Part shown: in pieces, positions 28,634 through 37,847 of the stretch
Layout: the number at the start of each line of letters is the position of its first letter
Numbering within the stretch: position 1 is the first letter of the stretch
The notes under the pieces: generated by a model
Database searches by the model: none
What the model saw: only the letters and a program-made list of their open reading frames with translations
Told to the model about the DNA's origin: nothing
Program-made: the position numbers and the translations under genes
Source: Rhodoferax sp.
GTDB lineage: Bacteria; Pseudomonadota; Gammaproteobacteria; Burkholderiales; Burkholderiaceae_C
Length of the DNA: 64,000 bases
Assembly: GCF_025354435.1 (NCBI RefSeq)
Contig: NZ_JANXMU010000032.1
Span: 62,001-126,000, forward strand
Direction: 5' to 3'

Positions 28634-30979
28634 TACTTTGGCCTTGTAGATCGGCTTGGCGGACTTGGCTGGCTTACCCGATCCATTGTCGCGCGGCGGC
28701 AGGCCGGTATGCTGGGTCAGCAAGCGGCCCTTGGTCACCGGTGAAGACTTGGTAGTCACCGTGGTGGAGTTTTTCTTGCGCGCGCTCTCATAGCCGCCAT
28801 CCGTCATCGGCTGGTAGGTGGGGATGAGGTGGTGCTTGCCGTTGCCGATCAGGTCGGCGCGGCCCATGGTTTTCAGGGCTTCGCGCAGCAGCGGCCAGTT
28901 GTTGGCATCGTGGTAACGCAAAAAAGCCTTGTGCAGCCTACGGCGGCGGTCGCCTCGGACGATGTCCACGGTTTCGCTATCGCGGGTGACCTTGCGCAGC
29001 GGGTTCTTGCCGCTGTGGTACATGGTGGTGGCGGTGGCCATCGGCGACGGGTAGAAGGTCTGCACTTGGTCGGCGCGGAAGCCGTTTTTCTTCAGCCATA
29101 ACGCCAGGTTCATCATGTCTTCGTCGCTGGTGCCAGGGTGGGCGGCGATGAAGTACGGAATCAGGTACTGCTTCTTGCCGGCTTCCAGGCTGAACTTCTC
29201 GAACAAGGTTTTGAACTTGTCGTAGCTGCCGATGCCGGGCTTCATCATCTTGGTCAGCGGGCCCTGCTCGGTGTGCTCGGGCGCAATCTTTAGATAGCCG
29301 CCGACGTGGTGGGTCACCAACTCTTTCACGTACTCGGGGCTTTGCACGGCCAGGTCGTAGCGCAGGCCGGAGCCGATCAAAATCTTCTTGATGCCCTTGA
29401 GTGCGCGGGCGCGGCGGTAGATCTTGATCAGCGGGTCGTGGTTGGTACCCAGGTTGGAGCAAATGCCGGGGTAGACGCAGCTGGGCTTGCGGCAGGCGGC
29501 CTCGATCTCTGGGCTCTTGCAGCCGAGGCGGTACATATTCGCCGTGGGGCCGCCCAGGTCGGAGATGGTGCCGGTGAAGCCTTTCACCTTGTCGCGAATG
29601 TCTTCGACTTCCTTGATGATGGATTCTTCGGAGCGGCTCTGGATGATGCGGCCCTCGTGCTCGGTGATGGAGCAAAAGGTGCAGCCGCCGAAGCAGCCGC
29701 GCATGATGTTCACGCTGAAGCGGATCATTTCCCAGGCGGGGATCTTGGTGGTGCCGTCGTGGCTGCCGTTCTCATCGGCGTAGGCCGGGTGCGGGCTGCG
29801 GGCGTACGGCAGGTCGAACACGGTGTCCATCTCGGCCGTGGTCAGAGGGATGGGCGGCGGGTTGATCCACACGTCGCGGGCGGTCACGCCCTCGCCGTGG
29901 GCCTGCACCAGCGCGCGGGCGTTGCCGGGGTTGGTTTCCAGATGCAGCACGCGGTTGGCGTGGGCGTATAGCACGGGGTCGGCCTTGACCTGCTCGTACG
30001 ACGGCAGGCGGATAACCGAGCGGTCGCGCGCGGGCACCTTGATTTTGGCCAGTTCGCGGGCTTGCGAACGGGCCAAGGCATCGCCCAGTGACGGACTCAT
30101 CTTGACTACGGCCTCTGCGGGCACGCCTTGCGGATTGGCATCGTCCTTGGAGCAGCTGGAGCCCTGCTCTGCCGCCTGCTCGGAGGTGGTCTGATAAGGG
30201 TTGATGTGCGATTCCACGCGGCCCGGCGCATCGACCGAGGTGGAGTTGATCTCAATCCAGTCGCGCCCGGTCGGGTCGTCGCTGCGACGAATAAACGCTG
30301 TGCCGCGCACATCGGTAATGCTTTGCACGGGTTCTTTGGCGGCCAGGCGGTGGGCCACTTCGACGATGGCGCGCTCGGCGTTGCCGTACAGCAGCAGGTC
30401 GCACTTGGCATCCACCACCACGCTGCGGCGGACTTTGTCGGACCAATAATCGTAGTGCGCAATGCGGCGCAGCGAGCCTTCTATGCCGCCCAAGACGATG
30501 GGCACGTCTTTATAAGCTTCGCGGCAGCGCTGGCTGTAGACGATGGCGGCGCGGTCGGGGCGCTTGCCGCCGATGTCGCCGGCGGTGTAGGCATCGTCAC
30601 TGCGGATCTTGCGATCGGCGGTGTAGCGGTTGATCATCGAATCCATGTTGCCCGAGGTCACCCCGAAGAACAGATTCGGCTTGCCCAGCGCCTTGAACGG
30701 GTCGGCGCTCTGCCAATCCGGCTGGGCGATGATGCCGACGCGAAAGCCCTGCATCTCCAGCATGCGGCCGATCACCGACATGCCGAAACTGGGGTGGTCC
30801 ACATAGGCGTCGCCGGTGACGATGATCACGTCGCAACTGTCCCAGCCCAGTTTGTCCATCTCGGCGCGGCTCATCGGCAAAAATTTGGATGTACCAAAGC
30901 GAGCCGCCCAGTACTTGCGGTAACTGGTCAGCGGCTTGGCAGCGCGCGCGAAAAAAGAAACGTCAACCGGGGCGTTCAT
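28631..30979 (-). CDS. ygiQ: YgiQ-family radical SAM protein
   Basis: 782 residues (E. coli YgiQ about 740). An N-terminal domain ([36 protein letters not shown]) is followed by the radical SAM core with the 4Fe-4S motif CFGGCTFC (CX3CX2C) and a C-terminal extension ending in a basic, low-complexity tail ([11 protein letters not shown]). The reaction of this family is undefined. The ATG at 30979 starts at conserved [10 protein letters not shown]; upstream in-frame sequence is unsupported. It is divergent from the HD-GYP gene, with a 259-base gap. Confidence 0.93.
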   Translation of the reverse strand: MNAPVDVSFFARAAKPLTSYRKYWAARFGTSKFLPMSRAEMDKLGWDSCDVIIVTGDAYVDHPSFGMSVIGRMLEMQGFRVGIIAQPDWQSADPFKALGKPNLFFGVTSGNMDSMINRYTADRKIRSDDAYTAGDIGGKRPDRAAIVYSQRCREAYKDVPIVLGGIEGSLRRIAHYDYWSDKVRRSVVVDAKCDLLLYGNAERAIVEVAHRLAAKEPVQSITDVRGTAFIRRSDDPTGRDWIEINSTSVDAPGRVESHINPYQTTSEQAAEQGSSCSKDDANPQGVPAEAVVKMSPSLGDALARSQARELAKIKVPARDRSVIRLPSYEQVKADPVLYAHANRVLHLETNPGNARALVQAHGEGVTARDVWINPPPIPLTTAEMDTVFDLPYARSPHPAYADENGSHDGTTKIPAWEMIRFSVNIMRGCFGGCTFCSITEHEGRIIQSRSEESIIKEVEDIRDKVKGFTGTISDLGGPTANMYRLGCKSPEIEAACRKPSCVYPGICSNLGTNHDPLIKIYRRARALKGIKKILIGSGLRYDLAVQSPEYVKELVTHHVGGYLKIAPEHTEQGPLTKMMKPGIGSYDKFKTLFEKFSLEAGKKQYLIPYFIAAHPGTSDEDMMNLALWLKKNGFRADQVQTFYPSPMATATTMYHSGKNPLRKVTRDSETVDIVRGDRRRRLHKAFLRYHDANNWPLLREALKTMGRADLIGNGKHHLIPTYQPMTDGGYESARKKNSTTVTTKSSPVTKGRLLTQHTGLPPRDNGSGKPAKSAKPIYKAKV

Positions 30980-31238
30980 TAGGGGGCTTTGTTGGGAGTA
31001 ACCCGCGATTTTAAGGGCTGGGGCGGTTTTGCGCACTTTGTTGTGGCAAACGGCCCCAAAAACAGGCCAATCGGGCCTCCTTGTGTAGACAAGTTCAGGC
31101 CATTTCACCCCTTTCCACACCCGCCCAACACGCATGGCTCGATATAGCCCCGGTTCAGGGTGTTTATACGGCTTTCACCCAGCGCAGAATCCCGTCTTTA
31201 CAAGCAGGATAAAAGTCGCCTGTGTTACAAACATAGAC

Positions 31239-32573
31239 ATGCCTGATGCCGTGACCGAATCCCAATATTTTGCCAAGGCGGTATCGCAACTGGGCAGCGA
31301 ACGGGGCATGCAGACCAACCGCCCGGTGATGGGTGCGAACGGCATCAAGATCCTGGACAAAGGTGCCCGGGTTACCCCCAGGCTGTACGAACGCCTGGTG
31401 CAACACCACCCCACCACGCCGCTGCAAGATGCCATCGAGATTGATGCCGCCGTCAGCGGCAAAAACCTGCGCGCTATTGGCGAAGAGCTGCTCGACAGCA
31501 ACCTGGTCTTCTCGCGCATGGCCGAAAAGCCCGAAGACCGCAAGCTGCTGCTCGACTGCCTGGAGGCCGTGCCGCTGCCGACCGCCATCGTCTTCCAGCT
31601 GACCGTGGTGCGGGATGTGCACCCCGGCCAGTTCCGCTACTTTGTGGCGACCGCGCTGACCGCCGTATGGCTGGGCAACCGCCCGCAGGCGATGCGCAAT
31701 GACCTGGTCATGCTGGCCGCCGCCGGGCTGCTACACGACCTGGGCATGATGCACATCGACCCGGTTTTGCTGGAGCCCAGCGCCGAGATCAGCCCCGAGC
31801 AGCGCCGCCAACTCTATTCGCACCCGCTGGTATCGGTGCTGCTGCTAGAGCGCCATTCCGAATACCGCAACGAGATGCTGCGCGCCGTGCGCGAACACCA
31901 CGAGGTGCTGGACGGCTCGGGCTACCCTGCCGGGCTGGCGGCCACAGCCATCGGGCCCTGGGGCCGGATTGTGTCGCTGGCGCAGGTAGTGGCATCGCTG
32001 GTGCGCCCTGGCCGCAGCCATGCGCTGCTGCGTTTGTCGGTGCTGCTGCGCACCAACCGGCACCGTTACGACAACGCGCTGATCAACCGCATGCTGCCGC
32101 TGCTGCAACTGCGACCAGGCGTAGACACCGAGCCCACGGACACCATCGACAACCCGGTCGCCGACCCGGTACGCCACCTCAAGGCAATTCACCACGCGTT
32201 GCGGGGCTGGCCCGATGCCCTGGCGCAAGACATGCGTTTGTCGGCGGCGCGGCGCAGTGGGCTGGTATCCATAGGCGAGCGCTGCGCGCGTATCCACCGC
32301 ACCATCATCGAATCGGGCGTGGCACCCGACCAGTTGCAAAGCCTGGATGCCGACTCCATCACCGGGCTGCTGGCGGACGAGCTGTCACTGATCACCCGCG
32401 AGCTGGCCTGGCAACTGCGCGCCGTGGAGCGCGAGGCCCGCAGGCGCTGGGCCGCCACCGCCGGTGAGAAGCTGCCCGAGAACCTGGCGGTGTGGGCCAA
32501 CGAAGTGGAAACCGTCTGCGCGGACCTGGTAGACCGCAGCACCTCAGCCGTGGTGCAGAGCGAGAAAATTTAA
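31239..32573 (+). CDS. HD-GYP domain protein, probable cyclic-di-GMP phosphodiesterase
   Basis: 444 residues. The HD domain runs from about residue 95 to 265, with LLHDLGMMHIDP (His-Asp pair near 166) and the defining REHHEVLDGSGYP (about 215-228). HD-GYP proteins hydrolyse cyclic di-GMP and so affect motility and biofilm. There is no receiver domain or membrane segment; the N-terminal 90 residues and the C-terminal helical region (about 300-444) match nothing I recognise and may sense or dimerise. The ATG at 31239 is the first in a plausible position. The end runs into a family A repeat. Confidence 0.85.
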   Translation: MPDAVTESQYFAKAVSQLGSERGMQTNRPVMGANGIKILDKGARVTPRLYERLVQHHPTTPLQDAIEIDAAVSGKNLRAIGEELLDSNLVFSRMAEKPEDRKLLLDCLEAVPLPTAIVFQLTVVRDVHPGQFRYFVATALTAVWLGNRPQAMRNDLVMLAAAGLLHDLGMMHIDPVLLEPSAEISPEQRRQLYSHPLVSVLLLERHSEYRNEMLRAVREHHEVLDGSGYPAGLAATAIGPWGRIVSLAQVVASLVRPGRSHALLRLSVLLRTNRHRYDNALINRMLPLLQLRPGVDTEPTDTIDNPVADPVRHLKAIHHALRGWPDALAQDMRLSAARRSGLVSIGERCARIHRTIIESGVAPDQLQSLDADSITGLLADELSLITRELAWQLRAVEREARRRWAATAGEKLPENLAVWANEVETVCADLVDRSTSAVVQSEKI

Positions 32574-32631
32574 ACGAAATCGGCTTCTAGCGTATATTTC
32601 ACCTACGCAGTTAGCTACTTTTATAATAGCA
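32572..32631 (+). repeat. Family A repeat between convergent genes
   Basis: AAATCGGCTTCTAGCGTATA, TTTC, ACCTACGCAGTTAGCTACTT then TTATAATAGC. It directly abuts the stop codon of the acyl-CoA dehydrogenase gene. Confidence 0.85.
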
Positions 32632-32632
32632 T

Positions 32633-33793
32633 CTAGCTACCCAACCCCATGGCCCGGGTAATCACTTCTTTCATGATTTCGTTGGTGCCGCCGTAGATGC
32701 GCTGCACCCGGGCATCGGCGTAGGCACGGGTGATGGGGTATTCCCACACATAGCCGTAGCCGCCGAAAAGCTGCACGCATTCGTCCATCACTTTGCACTG
32801 CAGGTCGGTGGTCCAGTACTTGGCCATGCTGGCGGTGGCGGTGTCCAGCCGGTCCTGCAGCAGCAACTCGGTACAGCGATCGATGAACACCTGGGCCACC
32901 TGCACCTCGGTTTGCAGCTCGGCCAGGGTGAAGCGGGTGTTTTGGAAGCTGGATACCGGCTGGCCGAACACCTTGCGCTCTTTCACGTAGGCCACGGTCC
33001 AGTCGATGGCCGCCTGGGCCGCCGCCACGGCGGTGATGGCGATTTGCAGGCGCTCCCAGGGCAACTGCTCCATCAGGCAGATGAAACCCTTGTTTTCATG
33101 CAGGCTGCCGCCCAACAATTGCTCCGGGGCCAGATGCACATTGTCAAAAAACAGCTCGGCCGTGTCTTGCGCCTTCATGCCCAGCTTTTTGAGACGCTTG
33201 CCCACGCTAAAGCCAGGCATACCGCGCTCGACCAAAAACAAACTGGTGCCCTTGGCCCCGGCCGCCGGATTGGTCTTGGCCACCACCACCACCAGGTCGG
33301 CGTGCCAGCCGTTCGTGATGAAAGTCTTGCTGCCGTTGAGCCGGTAGCTGCCGTCAGGCTGTTGGATCGCGGTGGACTGGATGCCTTGCAGGTCCGACCC
33401 GGCGGCCGGTTCGCTCATGGCAATCGCGCCCACCATGGCCCCGCTGGACATCTGCGGCAGGTACTTGGCTTTTTGCGCGGGCGTGGCGTAGTGCAGCAGG
33501 TAAGGGGCCACGATTTCGCTGTGCAGGCTGTAGCCGATGCCGGTGATGCCCGCCCGGGCCAGCTCTTCCATCTGCACCACTGAATACAGCTTGTCGGCCC
33601 CCGAGCCGCCAAACTCTTCGGGCATGGAGGTGCATAAAAACCCGTTGGTCCCGGCCTTGTGCCATACGGCCCGGTCCACATAACCCTGCTCTTCCCAGGC
33701 GGCATGGAAAGGGACGATTTCTTTGTCGACAAAGCGGCGAAAGCTGTCGCGAAATGCGGCGTGGTCGGGGCTGAAAAGGGTGCGTTCAATCAT
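32633..33793 (-). CDS. Acyl-CoA dehydrogenase
   Basis: A 386-residue FAD enzyme for the alpha,beta-dehydrogenation of an acyl-CoA. Signatures: AIAMSEPAAGSDLQGI (FAD-binding motif 1), FITNGWHADLVVVVAK, QLFGGYGYVWEYPITRAYAD (motif 2) and RIYGGTNEIMKEVI, which carries the catalytic-type Glu. The best resemblance is to long-chain or isovaleryl/citronellyl-type enzymes; chain length cannot be fixed. The start at 33793 (MIERTLFSPDH) is the conserved one. It stands alone and lacks a neighbouring ETF or thiolase. Confidence 0.92.
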   Translation of the reverse strand: MIERTLFSPDHAAFRDSFRRFVDKEIVPFHAAWEEQGYVDRAVWHKAGTNGFLCTSMPEEFGGSGADKLYSVVQMEELARAGITGIGYSLHSEIVAPYLLHYATPAQKAKYLPQMSSGAMVGAIAMSEPAAGSDLQGIQSTAIQQPDGSYRLNGSKTFITNGWHADLVVVVAKTNPAAGAKGTSLFLVERGMPGFSVGKRLKKLGMKAQDTAELFFDNVHLAPEQLLGGSLHENKGFICLMEQLPWERLQIAITAVAAAQAAIDWTVAYVKERKVFGQPVSSFQNTRFTLAELQTEVQVAQVFIDRCTELLLQDRLDTATASMAKYWTTDLQCKVMDECVQLFGGYGYVWEYPITRAYADARVQRIYGGTNEIMKEVITRAMGLGS

Positions 33794-33910
33794 GCGGAGG
33801 GGTGGTGGTTTTAAGACCAAATCAATGTACCGCAGCACCCCACAGGGCTGCCACCACGTTTCCCCCCATCACCCGCCCACATCCTCCTTTTAGAGGATAA
33901 ATACGGTGGC

Positions 33911-34666
33911 TTAATTGCGGTGTTCCCGCGCTGCCCGCACGCCACGCGCCAACACCACCGACGCCAGCAGCAGTCCGTACATGCTGAGTATTTGCACCCG
34001 CAGGTTCTGCAAAGACTCGGCCCGCGCGCCATCGGCGGCTTCGTTGCCAAGCTGGGGCAAAGGGGCCTGCGGCAGCAAGGCACCCACCTCTTGCGCCATG
34101 TGCAAAAAACCGGCGGCGGCCAGGCAGGGCAACAGCAGCGCCGCGGCCGCCCAGGACCAACGCCAGCGGTGGTAACCCGGCCGTTTGCGCAAGGCCATGT
34201 GCAAACCCATGCAGCCATGCAACCAGCCGGGTGCCAGCAGCGCCAGTTGGCGGCCCTCAGAGCCGGTATGTAGCAGGGCTGTGACCACCCGCTGGTACTG
34301 CGGCACCAGGCCATACCACTCGTACGCCATGCGGGTCGCCACCGCGTGGCCCACCAGCAGCATGGGAATGGCCAGGCCCGCGCCAATCCGCAGCAGCTCC
34401 ACCGCGGGCAGTCGCAGCGTGGGCCGCTGGTACAGCCCCAGCATGGCCAGCACCAGGTGCACCGCAAATGCGCTGTACAACATCAAGGTACCCAGTGCGC
34501 TGTGCCACACCACCAGCGCCACCCGCAGACCCTGCTCTGCCGCATCCAGCGACACCAGGCCCAGAGCATGGTTGAGCAGGTGCGAAGCCACATACACCCA
34601 CAGCACCACACCCGAACCCAGGCGCAGGGCACGTGAAGTCGGCATGGGAAGGGTGGGCGTGCGCAT
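33911..34666 (-). CDS. Membrane protein resembling the anchor domain of class III cyclases
   Basis: 251 residues, about seven hydrophobic segments, with conserved His: YVASHLLNHALGLVSLDAA, LYSAFAVHLVLAMLGLYQ, LLVGHAVATRMAYEW, HGCMGLHMALRKRPGYH. From memory this pattern matches the N-terminal membrane part of bacterial adenylate/guanylate cyclases and the fumarate-reductase anchor fold with heme-binding histidines. The frame ends at REHRN with no cyclase domain, and nothing downstream on this strand encodes one before the acyl-CoA dehydrogenase. It could be a stand-alone homologue or a 3'-truncated gene. The ATG at 34666 or 34645 is possible. Confidence 0.6.
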   Translation of the reverse strand: MRTPTLPMPTSRALRLGSGVVLWVYVASHLLNHALGLVSLDAAEQGLRVALVVWHSALGTLMLYSAFAVHLVLAMLGLYQRPTLRLPAVELLRIGAGLAIPMLLVGHAVATRMAYEWYGLVPQYQRVVTALLHTGSEGRQLALLAPGWLHGCMGLHMALRKRPGYHRWRWSWAAAALLLPCLAAAGFLHMAQEVGALLPQAPLPQLGNEAADGARAESLQNLRVQILSMYGLLLASVVLARGVRAAREHRN

Positions 34667-34740
34667 AAATAACGAGTGGATGGAAGATGGTATCGGCAAG
34701 CCGCGCAACCTGCAGCGCGGGCCGTGGCGATAATCCAGCC

Positions 34741-35340
34741 ATGAGCTCTTTGCCTTCTGCGCCCCCCTCCTCCGCACCCGCATCTGCGCTGCACCAGCCC
34801 CAGTCCCCTACCGACTTGTTCATGTCCTTTACCTGGCTGGCCCTGCAGGGCTTTGGCGGCGTGCTGGGCGTGGTGCAACGCGAATTGGTCGAGAGAAAAC
34901 GCTGGATGACCAACGAAGAATTCCTCGAAGACTGGGCCGTGGCGCAGATCATGCCCGGCCCCAACGTGCTGAACCTGGGGGTAATGATCGGTGACCGCCA
35001 CTTCGGCCTGCGCGGGGCCCTGGCGGCATCGGCAGGCTTGCTGGCCGTGCCGCTGCTGGTGGTGTTGGCCCTTGCCCTGGCCTATGCCCAGTACGCCGAC
35101 CACCCGGCCGTAGGCGGTGCCTTGCGCGGCATGGGCGCAGTGGCGGCGGGCCTGATTTGCGCGACCGGCCTGCGCCTGCTGCGGGCCGTGCGCCGCCACG
35201 TGATGGGCATCGCGCTGTGTGCCGTGCTGGGGGTGCTGACCTTTGTGCCCATCGCCCTGCTGCACTGGCCGCTGATCTACGTGCTGCTGTCCATCGGCGG
35301 CGCGGCCTGCGTGCAAACCTACCGCAAGCTGGCACCATGA
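34741..35340 (+). CDS. chrA: Chromate transporter, N-terminal half protein
   Basis: A 199-residue short-chain CHR protein with about six membrane segments. Family motifs: FTWLALQGFGGVLGVVQREL, DWAVAQIMPGPNVLNLGVMIG. It is paired with a second half-size gene overlapping by four bases, forming the known split two-gene transporter that acts as a heteromer and exports chromate (possibly sulfate-linked). The ATG at 34741 is the first fitting the alignment. It is divergent from the anchor-like membrane protein. Confidence 0.85.
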   Translation: MSSLPSAPPSSAPASALHQPQSPTDLFMSFTWLALQGFGGVLGVVQRELVERKRWMTNEEFLEDWAVAQIMPGPNVLNLGVMIGDRHFGLRGALAASAGLLAVPLLVVLALALAYAQYADHPAVGGALRGMGAVAAGLICATGLRLLRAVRRHVMGIALCAVLGVLTFVPIALLHWPLIYVLLSIGGAACVQTYRKLAP

Positions 35341-35921
35341 ACGCCCTGCACCAGATCACCATGCAGGCGCTGGACTGGCTGAGCCTGTGGTGGCACTTCA
35401 GCGCGCTGTCGCTGCTGGCCGTGGGTGGCGCGATCACGGCGGCACCGGACATGCACCGCTTTCTGGTGGAACAACAGCATTGGCTGACCAACGAGCAGTT
35501 CAACGCATCCATCGCTATCGCCCAGGCCGCGCCGGGGCCGAATATTCTGTTTGTCGCCCTGATGGGCTGGAACGTGGGGCTCAATGCCGGTAGCTACGCC
35601 ACCGCCCTGCTGGGCATGGCCTGCACCATGCTGGGCCTCTTGCTTCCCAGTACCACGCTGATGTGGTTCTCGGCCCGCTGGGGCCACCGCAACCGCGAAC
35701 TGCGCGCCGTGCGGGCCTTCAAACAGGGCATGGCCCCGATCGTAATTGCGCTGATGCTGGCCACTGGCTGGCTGCTGTCCAGCGCCCAACACGGACCGAA
35801 CCGCGACTGGCCCCTGTGGCTGATGACCGCCCTCAGTGCCCTGATCGTCTGGCGCACCAAAATCCACATTCTGTGGCTACTGGCAATCGGTGCCTTTTTA
35901 GGGGCGATGGGCTGGGTGTGA
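35337..35921 (+). CDS. Chromate transporter, C-terminal half protein
   Basis: The 194-residue partner of the preceding gene, with the same CHR fold in opposite topology: LLAVGGAITAAPDMHRFLVE, IAIAQAAPGPNILFVALMGW. The ATGA overlap with the first gene implies coupled translation and equal amounts of both halves. It is followed by one family A and one family B repeat. Confidence 0.85.
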   Translation: MNALHQITMQALDWLSLWWHFSALSLLAVGGAITAAPDMHRFLVEQQHWLTNEQFNASIAIAQAAPGPNILFVALMGWNVGLNAGSYATALLGMACTMLGLLLPSTTLMWFSARWGHRNRELRAVRAFKQGMAPIVIALMLATGWLLSSAQHGPNRDWPLWLMTALSALIVWRTKIHILWLLAIGAFLGAMGWV

Positions 35922-35922
35922 C

Positions 35923-35980
35923 GCTATTTTTTCAATAGCTCCCCCCGCTTGCCTCATAAGCGCTAGCGGCCTAAAAAGCA
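35923..35980 (-). repeat. Family A repeat, variant subtype
   Basis: GCTATTTTTTCAATAGCTCC, CCCCGCTTGCCTCATAAGCG then CTAGCGGCCTAAAAAGC. The CTTGC..AAGCG arms match the two copies inside purL better than the CTAGCGTA type. Confidence 0.75.
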
Positions 35981-36015
35981 TATAAATATGGAATAAAAAA
36001 CCCTTCCATAAACAG

Positions 36016-36098
36016 CATGGAACTGGCTCCGCCAAGCCGCTGCTGCTGCCCCCTGCAAGGGGGTTAGCGAAAACACGAAGTGTGTAGCCTGGGGGTGT
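36016..36098 (+). repeat. Family B repeat, most complete copy
   Basis: GCATGGAACTGGCTCCGCCA, AGCCGCTGCTGCTG, CCCCCTGCAAGGGGG hairpin, TTAGCGAAAACACGAAGTGT then GTAGCCTGGGGGTGTGC. The CCCCCTGCAAGGGGG stem could act at the 3' ends of both flanking convergent genes. Confidence 0.75.
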
Positions 36099-36099
36099 G

Positions 36100-37077
36100 C
36101 TACTTACTTTCAGCTTTGGTATCGGTGAACCGGCCGTAGCTTTGCAGGCGGTCGTAGCGGCGGTCCAGCAGCTCCTTGACCTTCAAATCGCCAACCTGGC
36201 GGTAGGCATCGTTCAGGGCGCGCTTCAAGAAGGCAGCCATTTGCTTGTGGTCGCGGTGTGCGCCGCCCACGGGTTCGTTAACGATCTTGTCGATCACGCC
36301 CAGCGCCTTGAGGCGGTGGGCGGTGATACCCAGAGCTTCGGCAGCTTCGGAGGCTTTGTCGGAAGTCTTCCACAAAATCGACGCGCAGCCTTCTGGGCTG
36401 ATCACCGAATAGATCGAATATTGCAGCATCATCACCTGGTCGGCCACCGAGATCGCCAGCGCGCCGCCGGAGCCGCCTTCGCCGATGATGGTGGTGATGA
36501 TGGGCACTTCCAGCTGCGCCATCTCGAAGATGTTGCGGCCGATGGCCTCGGACTGGCCGCGCTCTTCCGCGTCAATGCCAGGGTAGGCACCGGGCGTATC
36601 CACAAAGGTAAACACCGGCAGGCCGAATTTTTCGGCTGTTTTCATCAGGCGCAGGGCTTTGCGGTAGCCCTCGGGCTTGGTCATGCCGAAGTTACGCAGG
36701 CCGCGCTCTTTGGTGTCGCGGCCTTTTTGGTGGCCCAGCACCATGCAGGCGATACCGTTGAAACGGGCCAGGCCGCCGACGATGCTCAGGTCGTCCGAGA
36801 AATGGCGGTCGCCGTGCAGTTCCACGAAATCGGTGAAGATTTCATTCACGTAGTCCAGCGTGTAGGGGCGCTCGGCGTGGCGGGCAATCTTGGTGATCTG
36901 CCAAGGCGTGAGCACGCTGTAGATGTCTTTGGTGAGCTGCTGGCTTTTTTTGCTGAGCTGGTCGATTTCTTCAGAAATATCGACGGCCGACTCGGTCTGC
37001 ACGTAGCGCAGCTCTTCGATTTTGGTTTCCAGGTCCGAGATGGGTTGCTCGAAGTCGAGAAATGTTCTTTTAGCCAA
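36100..37077 (-). CDS. accA: Acetyl-CoA carboxylase carboxyltransferase subunit alpha
   Basis: 325 residues (E. coli 319). With AccD it transfers carboxyl from biotin to acetyl-CoA in the first step of fatty-acid synthesis. Motifs: [52 protein letters not shown] and [11 protein letters not shown]. The start codon is TTG (37077), supported by AGGAG seven bases upstream and alignment from [14 protein letters not shown] small hairpin lies just upstream of the ribosome site. The preceding gene on this strand is a DNA glycosylase, then cysS. Confidence 0.97.
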   Translation of the reverse strand: MAKRTFLDFEQPISDLETKIEELRYVQTESAVDISEEIDQLSKKSQQLTKDIYSVLTPWQITKIARHAERPYTLDYVNEIFTDFVELHGDRHFSDDLSIVGGLARFNGIACMVLGHQKGRDTKERGLRNFGMTKPEGYRKALRLMKTAEKFGLPVFTFVDTPGAYPGIDAEERGQSEAIGRNIFEMAQLEVPIITTIIGEGGSGGALAISVADQVMMLQYSIYSVISPEGCASILWKTSDKASEAAEALGITAHRLKALGVIDKIVNEPVGGAHRDHKQMAAFLKRALNDAYRQVGDLKVKELLDRRYDRLQSYGRFTDTKAESK

Positions 37078-37093
37078 GGCTTAACTCCTGTGT

Positions 37094-37114
37094 GACTTGG
37101 CACTGGGCCAAGTC
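37094..37114 (-). promoter_or_regulatory. Hairpin in the accA leader
   Basis: GACTTGGC and GCCAAGTC pair perfectly around five bases, ending a few bases before the AGGAG of accA. No U-tract follows. It may separate the glycosylase and accA messages or tune accA translation; both are inference. Confidence 0.35.
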
Positions 37115-37123
37115 GTGTCCTAA

Positions 37124-37813
37124 TTATTTCGGTACATCGGTAGCTGGCACCGGTGCCAAAGACCGCCAAATATACCAAGTTGCCACGCTGCAAAACGGTG
37201 CCCAGGCGGCGGCCACTTCGCGGGCCTCGCTGCGGCTCACCGGGTCGCCGGAAAAGTAGTTTTGGCTAATGCCATTAATCAGGCCCACATCGTCCAGCGG
37301 CAGCACATTGGGCCGCATCATGTGGAAGATGAGGAACATCTCAGCCGTCCAGCGGCCAATGCCGCGAATGGCCACCAGCTCGGCAATGATGGCCTCGTCG
37401 TCCATCTCTTCCCAGGCCTGCACGTGCAGCTTGCCGGCGTCGAAATGCAGAGCCAGATCGACCAGATATTCAACCTTGCGGGCGCTCAGGCCCGCGGCGC
37501 GCATGTCGTCCACCTTGAGCTTGAGCACGTTTTGCGGGGACATCTGCTCGGGCAGTTGGACGAACTTGCCCCACACGGTTTGCGCGGCTTTCACCGAAAT
37601 CTGCTGGCCCACCACGCTGCGCGCCAGGGTGGTGAACGCGTCGCCGCGGGTTTCCAGGCACACATCGCCAAACTGCGGGATCAGCCGCTTCATCACCCGG
37701 TCTTTTTTGACCAGGTGTTTGCGCGCTTCGGTCCAGTAGGCGGGGGTAAAAACTGCGGAATTGGCAACAGGCTCAGTTGCTACTTTTTTAAGAGCTACCA
37801 CCGCATGTTCCAC
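37124..37813 (-). CDS. DNA-3-methyladenine glycosylase II-type (HhH-GPD)
   Basis: About 229 residues. It excises alkylated bases in base-excision repair. The helix-hairpin-helix is visible in LVAIRGIGRWTAEMFLIF and the catalytic Asp in PLDDVGLINGIS; LARSVVGQQISVKAA is the conserved N-domain motif. No ATG exists in frame upstream of the homology. A GTG at 37813 is used here, with GTG 37801 as an alternative (AGGTGG eight bases upstream). Residues just after the start (VVALKKVATEPV) are encoded by a remnant of a family A repeat. It lies 34 bases after cysS on the same strand. Confidence 0.82.
   Translation of the reverse strand: MEHAVVALKKVATEPVANSAVFTPAYWTEARKHLVKKDRVMKRLIPQFGDVCLETRGDAFTTLARSVVGQQISVKAAQTVWGKFVQLPEQMSPQNVLKLKVDDMRAAGLSARKVEYLVDLALHFDAGKLHVQAWEEMDDEAIIAELVAIRGIGRWTAEMFLIFHMMRPNVLPLDDVGLINGISQNYFSGDPVSRSEAREVAAAWAPFCSVATWYIWRSLAPVPATDVPK
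37776..37797 (+). repeat. Family A repeat fragment
   Basis: GTTGCTACTTTTTTAAGAGC is one end of a family A element; the CTAGCG core is missing. It lies in the first codons of the glycosylase gene. Confidence 0.45.
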
Positions 37814-37847
37814 CTGGGCTGGAGACCTAAAACCTTTAAATTTTCCA

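Noticed and set aside
31080-31093. CTTGTGTAGACAAG palindrome between the YgiQ and HD-GYP genes, considered as an FNR-type operator
   Set aside because: It lacks the TTGAT/ATCAA half-sites of FNR, and palindromes this short are common; no regulator can be named.
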